A program made the translations under genes and the position numbers. A DNA stretch of 64,000 bases from Artemisia argyi (taxonomy: Eukaryota > Streptophyta > Magnoliopsida > Asterales > Asteraceae): assembly GCA_030686995.1 (NCBI GenBank), contig CM060702.1:63151340-63215339 (forward strand), given 5' to 3'. Below, in pieces: positions 34,695 to 44,521 of the stretch. The stretch's first letter is position 1. Each line of letters starts with the position of its first letter. The notes beneath the pieces are model-generated. The model saw nothing but the letters and a program-made list of their open reading frames with translations, ran no database searches and was not told the origin of the DNA.

Positions 34695-36136
34695 TGATAA
34701 GGCAAAAAGTGTACTGCTTTTAAGGGGTCATTTAAGCCCGAATTCGTGATTATTTAACCAATTATTGCCCTAAATTGTTCTTTTATCATTTTAGGTACTT
34801 TTGAGAAGAAATCTGGAAAAGGAAGCATTTTGGACGTTTTTGGAGCATAAAAGTGAAGAAAACGGCAAAGTCTCAAAATCCTTGCTGGGAACTGTACCTG
34901 ACGACGTCAAGACTTCACACATGACGGCGTCAAGCTTGGCAAAAGAGGTGGAAGTGGAAAATACAGGTGACAGCACAAAACATTTTTAGTGTAATTGACC
35001 TAACGGCGTCACCAAGGCCGTCAGGGTCATTTTGCAAGTGACGGCCCAGAGTTCAATTTCTACATGACAGCGTCAAGACTGGATCTAGACAATACGACCC
35101 TTAATTTGGCGGCGAGTTGACGGCGTCAGAAGCTACAACGTGACGCCATCAGGATGTATTCTCTCTATATATTTTTCCAATTTTTCATTGTAATGTGTGG
35201 AACATTAGGAGAACTTTGGAGAGCTTCAACCCTAGACAAATTCTTTGTAAAAATAAGGGTTTCAACCCTTGTTCCATCCATGCTTAATTGAAGATAAGTT
35301 TTCCAATAATCATACGATATGTCTATGTGTTGTGTGATTCTATCTTATGCTTTTCTTTCTTTTAACATGCTAGGCTAGGTTTTTATTGTGTTTGCTTAGA
35401 TGTAGTGAAACTTAGATGTTGATTATTGGTTGATGGTTTGTTTATAATTATTGTGGATGATTGTATTCGATGTTAGCCTTAAGAAAATTGGCAGACTTCC
35501 ATTGGTAACTTGCTTGAACATTTTAAGAAACATGATCGGAGGTGTACTATGATTTTCGGTTGTATTTAATGCATAAGAGAATTCTAGTGATCCCATGTTA
35601 GGAGCTTTTAGTCGGCTCGACATAGGAGTGAAGTAGGAGCTTATAGAGTTAGGGAATATTGTACACGGCCCTACGACTAGTATTAAGGAATATAACCTGC
35701 CATCCATGCAATTATAACAAGCTAATCAACTGGTAAAAGATATCTATGGAGTAATGAAATCTAAGTAAACACATCTTTTCTCATTATTTTTTTCACCACA
35801 TAATTTACATTAGTTTATTTTTATATCTTTTAATTTATTTTGATTGCATCTGTAGTTAATTGGGTTAGTTGACTAGAAACTAATCTTCAAAACCCGAGAT
35901 TTTAATTGCTTTCATAAATATAAAAAAATACAAAAAGAATCATCCCTCACCTCTAGACCTAGTTTAGTAGGCTTTCTAATCCTTGCGACACAATTCTTGA
36001 GTTGAACGATCAATCCCTCAGTACTTGTCACTATACTATACTACAAAGATCAGGTACACTGCCTGGCGGGGATTGCAGTCTTCTCAAGATCCCTTGAGAG
36101 GTAAAACCTGTTGCGAGGGCGCAATCCCGCATATCA
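34695..36136 (+). repeat. 5' LTR of gypsy B (1442 bp)
   Basis: TGATAAGGCAAAAAGTG...CATATCA. Contains the same class of TGACG-type sites (about 34898-35152) upstream of a TATA-like stretch (35165-35172), more diverged than in element A. Confidence 0.9.
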
Positions 36137-36140
36137 AGTT

Positions 36141-36160
36141 TTTGGCACCGCTACCGGGGA
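36141..36160 (+). promoter_or_regulatory. Primer binding site of gypsy B
   Basis: TTGGCACCGCTACCGGGGAA, just inside the 5' LTR. It is a variant of the site in element A. Confidence 0.82.
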
Positions 36161-36306
36161 ATAGTTATTGTCTAGGTTAGAATTTCTTTTTATTAGGTCT
36201 ACTTGCTAGATTCCTTTCTAGTAAGATTTTTATTTTTAATTTTAGGTTTTCTTTAGTCTATCTCATTTCTTTGTTCCTTTGTTCATAACCATTACCATCC
36301 GACATC

Positions 36307-37517
36307 ATGGAAGGTGGTAATATCTTTGAACCCATCAACCTACCACAACAAAACCACCCACAAAAGCCACCACTAGCAAACCAACCTCCTAGACCCCGAA
36401 CTTTAGGAGAGTATTCCGTCCTAGCCACCAAGGCTATCAGAACACCATTGAGCTCACTCAAGGAGCCAATGTGTCTCCCTTGCGATCCGACACCATCCGG
36501 TTGGTGCAAAGCGGTTGTGCATTCCATGGACTTCGTTTCGAAGATCCTAATCAACATCTCAAGGATTTCCTAAAAATCGTAGATTCCATAGACCTTGATG
36601 TTGCAACTAGAGAGATGAACCGATTACGTCTATTCCAATTCTCTCTACGTGACCAAGCTAGTCAATAGCTTGAACGTTTACCCGCGGGATCCATCACCTC
36701 TTGGGATGATCTCACTTCTCGTTTCCTTGCTCAATTTTTCCCACCGGGGAGAACTACCAAGCTTAGAAATGACATCTTGATGTTCCAACAACGTCAAGGT
36801 GAAACTCTCTATGAAGCATGGACTCGTTTCAAGGACTTACTCCAAAAAGTCCCTCATCATGGCATAGATCTTTGGCTCCAAGTCCAAATCTTCTATGACT
36901 ATATCGATCTCTCCACAAGGCGAACCATTAACCAATTGGCTGGTGGCAAGCTGCGTAATCTAAGTATAGAAGAATCATGGGAATTCATAGAAGATCTTGC
37001 TCTCTATGACAACGAAATTTGGAATGATCCCTGTGCTTTGAACAAAACAGACAAGGCAATATCTTTGCCTTCGTACAATTCTAGCACTCCTGACCATAGG
37101 ATCATGTAACATGAGGACCAAGTCAAGTTTCTCATGAAATCCTACGAAGCTCCTAAGCCTTCAAGCCAAGTGAACAAAGTCACTTCCTCATGCAATTTAT
37201 GCCGCGGTCCGCATGAAACTCATAATTGCATAGACCTTCCCAAACAAGCTTTTAAGGAATTCGTGTACTCACGTTCAAAGGAAGCGGAGAATAGGTGGCT
37301 TACCGCTGATCAAGGGCCTCGGAATTTCGGCAAAGCCTATGAAGCATGGATGGAGAAGCCGAATTTCAAAGGGTACCAAACTCAGAGCGTATCCTTTAAT
37401 GATTCTCCCCACTATCGTGTTCTCAGCATTACCCGCTACAAAACACTCCTAAGCAATGCTATGAAGATGCATTGCGGAAGTTCATCCTCTCTTAAGAGTT
37501 ACAGCTTTCTACGCTAG
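36307..37517 (+). pseudogene. Gypsy B gag, with CCHC-like knuckle, broken
   Basis: Same N-terminal half as gag of element A (MEGGNIFEP, then SDTIRLVQSGCAFHGL). A one-base deletion after GEYS (about 36417) shifts the frame. A TAG at 36667 replaces the Trp codon seen in A, and TAA at 37107 is a third lesion. The gag core runs to about 36990. Unlike A, the C-terminal part has a nucleic-acid-binding knuckle CNLCRGPHETHNC (C-x2-C-x3-H-x4-C, about 37189-37230). The frame is lost again near 37460. A related frame (DTRFRQQQADMNDKVSNLL) continues to about 37690. Confidence 0.88.
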
Positions 37518-37863
37518 ACACTCGGTTCAGACAACAGCAAGCCGATATGAATGACAAGGTTAGTAACCTGTTGAACGCAATCAATAAGTGCATTGCTAGT
37601 AAATCGGCTCAGGCTGGAGTAGTCAAATCCATTGTTGTCATTAATCAGCCAAACTCCCAAGTAAAAATAAAGAGTCCTTGTAAACTCTTTAAACATATGT
37701 CACCATAGGGGAAGAACAGTAAGGACCACGTTGACCCCCTTGGACCAATCCACTTCGTGAACACCATTACCGCAATAACTCCTTCTAAGCCTGGTCAGAG
37801 TCAACAACCAACTAGGAGTGAGAGTCACGAAGTTGAAAGTGAATTCCCTAGAAAGACCATGAT

Positions 37864-39120
37864 ATGGCTGAGAGCCCTGTAGACTCACCCGCGAACTCTA
37901 CCACACAAGGGACGAACGAGTGGAAAGAATCTGAGGGGCTTAAGGAAAATCCGGGGGCTCTGGACAAATCTATTATGGAGGAACTCGATGGGGACATGGT
38001 AGGGACCTCTATGAGTAAGATAAAGGAAGGTGACTCTAAAGTATTTAAAATTTCGTGCACCACTAGGAAAAAGTTCATAACCACTACATACTTAGATCCT
38101 AACCTCTCTATAAATGCGATCCCTCTCTCCCTTTACAATGAAGCCTTCCCTGAACAAATTATTTTTAATAGACTTGATAGCGTTAGGATAATTAAATGGG
38201 TTTCTGTTGTAATTGGAGGATTCATCTATAACATTAATCTAACTGTGATCGATGACATCAACTCACTCATTAGGCCGGCATTGACTAACCTCGTCCTCGG
38301 AAAACCATTTGTAAATGAAACTGGAGTGATCCTTGATGAGAATGATGGTAGTGCACTATTCACCAATGGTGTCAGGAAAGTGATTTTCTGAAAGGGAAAT
38401 GAGGAAGTATATGAGTACCGTCCATCACTGGATTGTAATGTATATGGATCACAGGATGAAAGGTCGGAAAGGATAAAGCGACGTGATCCGAATAACTTCA
38501 AAATCCCTTGTATGATAGGTTACAAGTATTTCGATAATGTCTACATTAACGTGTTCTTACCCAAGAATTTTATGTCCTTGTTCCGTTACAACAATATTTG
38601 TAGATGGGTGATGATTTATAAAGGAGAAAATGTTGTTGGTAGAGATCATGAAGTTCAGGTATTCATAGGAAATATGACATTCACAATGGACTTTACGATC
38701 ATAGACAACATTGAGGATTATATCGATCCAAGGTTATCACAAGTTGTTTTTGGAGCACCCTTTTGTGAAATCACTAACTTAATGGCTGACGACCGAAACG
38801 GAATCATGACTTTCACAGACGGAATTAGGAGGGTGTCATACCAAATGCCGAATAAGATGAAAGATTTCGAAGGAATTGATTGTGACGAACTTGATAAGCT
38901 AGGTTCCCAACTTATCTTATGTGATGATGATGTTCGGAGAGGGTGTAAAGACATCTCTGACTTATCATGTGGGTTCTTTAAGGATGTTAGTAAGCTTGGT
39001 TCCAAATATCGGGAAGATGTCTTCAAATTCGAGGAACCAAAATACCTGCATTACGAAAGTGATCCCAATAGAAATCTGGAGGATGACCTAGAGAATGTGA
39101 CGAATGACGAAGTCACGTAA
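37864..39120 (+). pseudogene. Gypsy B protein with two tandem retropepsin-like domains lacking the catalytic motif, one nonsense codon
   Basis: One frame of 418 codons with a single TGA at 38389-38391. After an acidic linker, domain 1 (about 38035-38390) runs FKISCTTRKKF, TYLDPNLSINAIP, VVIGGFIYNINLTVIDD, LVLGKPFVNETG to FTNGVRKV. Domain 2 (about 38497-38850) repeats it: FKIPCMIGYKYF, VYINVFLPKNFM, VFIGNMTFTMDFTIID, VVFGAPFCEITN, FTDGIRRV. The order matches the aspartic-protease-derived ORF common in plant gypsy elements, but the D-S/T-G triad is gone: domain 1 keeps only LDP and domain 2 has INV. A tail to 39120 ends NDEVT. It was probably a noncatalytic accessory protein of unknown role. 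A duplication within one ORF is the simplest reading. Confidence 0.75.
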
Positions 39121-41559
39121 TAGGCTGTGACCTTGAGTCTAGCTACAAGACTCGTAAATAAAGAAAAGCGTTTCTTGGGAGGCAACCCATGTTTTGTGTG
39201 TTTTTATTTGTTTGATTTTATTTGTTTCCGTATGCGTGTTTTATTTTTATTGTTGGTAAATCATGTTTCAAATTAAATTGTGAAAATGCTTTATTTTGTT
39301 TTTAACTTCGTCTTAATTACATATAAAGGTATTTTGCAAAAGCTAAGTGTAAGGGAAATCCAAATCTGTTTATAAGAACGAAAATGAGCATGATTCACTA
39401 CAATATTAAATGAGCATGTATATTAGTATTTGTTAAAGTCAAATGCTTGTATCGAGTCATAATGATGTTTTGCAGGATTTTCCAGGAAATAAGGCATAAG
39501 TTTTTTCAGAAATTTTCTGGAAACTTAACATTAGATTTTTCCAGGAACATTCTGCCGGCGTCAGGAGTTACAACCTGACGACGTCAGGTACTAAAATTCT
39601 GAAAAATTTTGCGAGTTTTGTTTAAACCGGAGTCTTAAAGTTTTTGATGATTCTTTAGTTTTATAAACTCTAGGAAATCTGCAAACATTCATTCCACAAG
39701 CATTATATCTTAATTTGCTTTCTAGGATCTGTTTTTTTTTAGTATATATAGATTGCCGCCGATTTTATGCGAGGTTTGCCTTGATTGTTTTCTCAGGTTT
39801 AACAGGTTATATATGACAAGAAGATGATTTATATTTCTGGAGGGAAGCTTTCAATGTTCATTTTCTTGGAGGAAGATCTAACCTTGTTGACACACTATCC
39901 ACACCGAACGAATCAGGGGAGTATTTGTTTTCATTCTTTTACCTACTTTACCTTTACATCCTTTAATTGAACATTGGGGACAATGTTCATCCTAAGTGTA
40001 AGGGGAGGGTGAATGATGATACCATATAGGGTACAATTGCACTTGAGTTTGTTTGTTCGATAGTAGGTGTGTAATAAAACTAAGAGAAATACTTGCTAGG
40101 GCAATTTTAGTGCCAAATTTAAAATTTTTTACAACATTTAGGAGTGAAACATTAGCCTTAACAAGCGTCTCATGGATAGGAGTTGTATGACCAGCAAAAA
40201 ATCGTACCACTTAAAAAAAATTTCCACCCAAATATGTGAGGTTCGCCTTTAGATTTGATAGGAAAAGCATTCATTTTTAGTGCTTATGAGTGTACCGGTA
40301 GTATTTAGATTCTAGAACTTTTGTTACTGATGCATCCCGAGACCGCTAGTGAGACTACATTCGTGTAGTTAGGATTTACTACATGATAAGAGGCATTAGG
40401 ATCACCCATGTGTTTATACCCGTCTCATAATTACTTGACCATTTAAGTCATATTACTCGACTAGTGAAGTCAGTTAATTCTCCCACACCTTAGCGTTGTA
40501 CTCATTTTTAGTACACGAAACCCCTAGTACACCCCTCCGAACCTATCTTTTCGTTTCTAACTTTAAGTGTCTTACTTAAACATAGAATTTGTTATAATCC
40601 ACCCCAAATGTGCAACCAAATCGCCTTAGCCTTCCTTGTATGCACTCATCTTTAGTGCATTATTGTTACATGTTTAAACCCTTAGTTAATCGTTTAATTG
40701 ATTACATGGTTGCTAAGTCGATTCATACCTTGTACATATTGTTTTGGGACGATTGAGACTCATGGGTAAAGTACTAGTAATATGGAGTAATGGGGAAGAA
40801 CATCATTTATTACCCCCATTTGTGCGTTAATATTTAAAAAGTACTCCAAGTATTTTGATTATCTTGATTCGAGGCATTAGAATAGTTTATTGTAAAGGGG
40901 AATGCAAATTCTCTATGATGTATCATTTTGGATGGTAGGGCAAGAGTGTATACAAAAAAAATCGAAAAAGTTAAGAAAAAGAAAAAAAAATAGGAAAAGA
41001 AAAAGAGAAAAAAATATACGGACTACCATCCCATTTCATTCTATGTTTATTTTATATTTTTATTAGTATTTGATTAGTTTAAGTCGAGTCGAGTCTTGGC
41101 TTAGCAACGCCATATTGTACATGTAATTAACCAAGATGATTAACTCGCCACCAGTAAATATTGCCTTTATCCAACAAAACCCTGTTTTCCATATCCCTAC
41201 ACCTGACGTTATAACCCTTTAAAAGACCTCTTTGATAGTTTATCCTAGGTGCTTACGCCAAGTGGTGGAGGTTTGATCCTTTCCTAAGCCTATGGTAATC
41301 TGTTTACTATGACAGGTAGTGGGAGATGTTCCATTTCCATATTGTGATACATACTTTATTACACCCGAGAGATGTGAGTATCTAAACACTATTTGTGAGG
41401 TGCTAGTGTATGACCTCCGTGCTTGTTTTTGGTTTTTAGTGGAACAATTATTAGTTGTAATTACTTTTATATTACTGTTAAATGACCCCTAACTTATATT
41501 TTGATTAGAATAAAAGCGTATTTGCTTGAGGACAAGCAAATCTCAAGTTGAAAGGTATT
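39121..41559 (+). other. Gypsy B 3' noncoding region
   Basis: No ORF. Collinear with 25250-27690 of element A, including the hairpin GAACATTGGGGACAATGTTC (39969-39988), AAGTGTAAGGGGAGGG after it, and TTTGCTTGAGGACAAGCAAA (41521-41540). The final polypurine tract before the LTR has decayed (GTTGAAAGGTATT). Confidence 0.75.
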
Positions 41560-42984
41560 TGATAAGGCGAAAAGTGTATCACTTTTAAGGGGTCATTTAA
41601 GCCCGAATTCGTGATTATTTGATCAATTACTGCTCTAAATTGTTCCTTTTGTAATTTTAAGTACTTTTGAGAAGAAATCTGGAAAAGGAAGCATTTTGGA
41701 CGATTTTGGAGCATAAAAGTGAAGAAAATGACAAAGTCTCAAAATCCTTGCTGGGAACAGTACCTGACGACGTAAAGACTTCACACATGACGGCGTCAAG
41801 CTTGGCAAAAGAGGTGGAAGTGGAAAATACACGTGACGGCCAAGAACATTTTTAGTGTAATTAACCTGACGGCGTCACCAAGGCCGTCAGGGTCATTTTC
41901 CAAGTGACGGCCCAGAGCTCAATTTCTACATGATAGCGTCAAGACTGGATCTAGGCAATACGACCCGTAATTTGGCGGCGAGTTAACGGCGTCAGAAGCT
42001 AAAACGTGACGCCGTCAAGATGTAGTCTCTATATATATTTTTCCAATTTTTCATTGTAATGTGTGGAACATTAGGAGAACTTTGGAGTGCTTAAACCCTA
42101 GACGAATTTTCTGTAAAAATAAGGGTTTCAACCCTTGTTCCATCCATGCTTAATTGAAGATAAGTTTTCCAATAATCATACGATATGTCTATGTGTTGTG
42201 TGATTCTATCTTATGCTTGTCTTTCTTTTAACATGCTAGGCCAGGTTTTCATTGTTTTTGCTTAGATGTAGTAAAACTTGGATGTTGATTATTGGTTGAT
42301 GGTTTGTTTATAATTGTTGTGGATTATTGTATTCGATGTTAGGCTTAAGAAAACTGGCAGACTTCCATTGGTAACTTGTTTGAACGTCTTAAGAAACATG
42401 TTCGGAGGTGTACTACGATTTTTGGTTGTATTTAATGCATAAGTGAATTCTAGTGATCCCATGTTAGGAGCTTTTAGTCGGCTCAACATAGGAGTGAAGT
42501 AGGAGCTTATAGAGTTAGGGAATATTGTATACGGCCCTACGACTACTATTAAGGAATATAACCCGTCATCCATGCAATTATAACAAGCTAATCAACAAGT
42601 AAAAAATATCTAGGGAGTAATGAAATATAAGTAAACACATCTTTTCTCATTATTGTTTTCACCACATAATTTACATTAGTTTATTTTTATTTCTTTTTAT
42701 TTTATTTTGATTGCATCTTTAGTTAATTGGGTTAGTTGACTAGCAACTAATTCCGCCCACTCCTTCAAAACCCGAGATTTTACTTGCTTTCATAAATATA
42801 AAAAAATACAAAAAGAATCATCCCTCACCTCTCGACCTAGTTTAGTAGGTTTTCTAATCCTAGCGACACTATTCCTGAGTTGAACGATCAATCCCCAGGT
42901 ACTTGTCACTATACTATACTACAACGATCAGGTACACTGCCTGGCGAGGTAAAACCTGTTGCGAGGGTGGAATCCCGCGTATCA
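41560..42984 (+). repeat. 3' LTR of gypsy B (1425 bp)
   Basis: TGATAAGGCGAAAAGTG...GCGTATCA. Compared with the 5' LTR it lacks about 30 bp near its end (between CTGGCG and AGGTAAAACC), deleted between short GAGG repeats. Confidence 0.9.
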
Positions 42985-42989
42985 AGGAT

Positions 42990-43243
42990 ACAACTGAACA
43001 AGTCAATGACGATACAACTACACAAGTCAATGAGGATACAACTGCACATGTTGTTCCTGCTAATGAGGATGAAGCATTGCTAAAAAGGAGGTATGATGAC
43101 TTCTGGCAAGGTCAATATAATGCAGGATATAGGCCCCCTAGAAAGACTTCTCAAAGATTAGCAATGAACAATTATAATAGGAAAACCATCCATGATTATG
43201 AAGGTCAAGGACTCACACCAGATGAAGCATTTGAAGTTGAATA
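42990..43243 (+). pseudogene. MULE transposase, C-terminal end
   Basis: After removal of element B the codons join in frame across the single GGAT-ACA site. The repeated acidic tail (NDDTT, NEDTT units) continues and ends with a basic block (LLKRRYDDFWQGQYNAGYRP, RKTSQRLA) and the stop at 43241-43243. The basic end could help nuclear entry or DNA binding (inference). The 256 bp to the next gene is a shared 3' region, because that gene converges on this one. Confidence 0.85.
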
Positions 43244-43499
43244 AGTAGTCAAAAGTTTGTAACGTCGGTTTTATTTGTAACAATTTATTACCTAAGTACT
43301 CTAATGTTTGTAATGACACTCGCATTTGTAAGAACATATTAAATATCAATCTATCAAATATTATGGTCCATATCAGTTGCATTCATTTTAAGTTTGAAGT
43401 AAGCATGATATCCATTGCATTAATAATAGTGTAACTGGATACACTAGATTTATTTTAAGGCATTAAGCCATGCATAAGCCATACACATGGTGAAATGGG

Positions 43500-43923
43500 T
43501 CACATTTTCTTTTTGCCCTTTCCTGTTTCACACCAACTTGCAAAAGTTGACTTTTTAGGTTCAAATGGCTTGATTCCATGTTCAGCACATTTGTTCTTAT
43601 TTCCCAAGCCTAGCACCTGAGTTCTCTTCTTAAATTCTTGTTTTGCAATCTCTTTGGAGGTTTGATTCATGACTGCATCAACATCTGACCTTGAACCATT
43701 GGGAATGTAGCTTGAATGACTGCTTGAGTAAGCCACTGGTGGAAAATAGTTACTCCAACCATCCTCAGAAGTTTCCCAATCAGAAGAATCACTGGAAATA
43801 GAAATGATTTCTGCACCAAAAAATATATAAAAGAATAAAACAAAAATTATTTCTGAGTTAAAAATATATGAGGAAGGACATTGTGCAGTTAAATGTTAAA
43901 CCTGGTTTCTTGTTTTTGCTCAT
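43500..43923 (-). CDS. Small two-exon MULE gene, 110-residue protein with SUMO-interacting-like motif and basic tail
   Basis: I do not recognise this family. Exon 1 is 43902-43923 (ATG, 22 nt, ending CCAG before GTTTAAC); exon 2 is 43500-43810 after TTTTTTGGTGCAG. The joined frame is open for 110 codons. Residues 9-18 (IISISSDSSD) are a hydrophobic core followed by Ser/Asp, the shape of a SUMO-interacting motif. The middle is Ser/Tyr-rich (SSSHSSYIPNGS). Residues about 60-80 are Lys/Gln-rich helix. Cys occurs at KCAEHG and WCETG, and the protein ends in GKGKKKM, a nuclear-signal-like tail. A TATA box lies at 43981-43990, about 60 bp upstream. It converges with the transposase gene, like mudrB with mudrA. 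It appears uninterrupted. Confidence 0.68.
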
Positions 43924-43980
43924 TTTCTCACTTGTAGGTTTTCTTCAAAATGTGAGTTGCAAATGAAGGCTAGATTATGC

Positions 43981-43990
43981 CTTTATATAA
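43981..43990 (-). promoter_or_regulatory. TATA box of the small MULE gene
   Basis: The minus strand reads TTATATAAAGG about 60 bp before the ATG at 43923. Confidence 0.6.
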
Positions 43991-44348
43991 TGGGTAGAGT
44001 CATGTGACAGTCACTACCAACAACACCATTATTCATTGTAGTCAATAACAACAACACTATTAAACATGTGATGACTACAGTCACTGCCAATTTTCATGTG
44101 TTTACTTTGGCCGTCACTGCCTATTTTCATCACTGCAAAAGTTCTTTAAACAAATTATGACTGCAATCTATCAATGTGTTTGCTTTTTACACATATCAGC
44201 AAAATAGACACCTTTTCAAATATTTGTATGTTACTGCACTTCAAATTAAAACATAAAACACAAATTATATTCATTGATCAAAGCTAAACAAATACATTTT
44301 AGTTCATCAAAAGGAAACATTTTCAATACATTCATTGATCAAACTAAA

Positions 44349-44516
44349 CTAAAAAGCTTTCATAATCATAATGAAAAGCAATCCTAACAGTACAAAGATA
44401 ACCCTAGATTGCATATTCATTGTAGTCTTCAACACTGCCACTTCTTCTTCCAAGCTCTTTTTTTCACCTCAAATTCCATAGCTTCCTTCTTAATTTTTTT
44501 CCACATCTGCCAATTT
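44349..44516 (-). pseudogene. GRF zinc-finger gene, 3' part (coiled coil and membrane anchor)
   Basis: Continuation of the gene that starts at 62232, beyond the 17.4-kb insertion. On the minus strand it begins KLADVEK, runs through Glu/Lys-rich heptad-like sequence and ends KSLEEEVAVLKTTM followed by a hydrophobic stretch (VIFVLLGLLFIMIM) and the stop at 44349-44351. At least two A runs (near 44482 and 44461) each need a one-base change to hold the frame. Plant GRF proteins with a coiled coil and a C-terminal hydrophobic segment are a known arrangement. This matches that plan. Confidence 0.75.
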
Positions 44517-44521
44517 ACTTT

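Larger units (their letters stand above)
34695..42984 (+). mobile_element. Athila-like Ty3/gypsy element B, nonautonomous
   Basis: LTRs at 34695-36136 and 41560-42984, a perfect AGGAT duplication (34690-34694 and 42985-42989), a primer site, broken gag and a duplicated protease-like ORF; no reverse transcriptase or integrase. It is related to element A in LTR, leader, gag first half and 3' region, but its middle genes differ completely. Confidence 0.93.
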
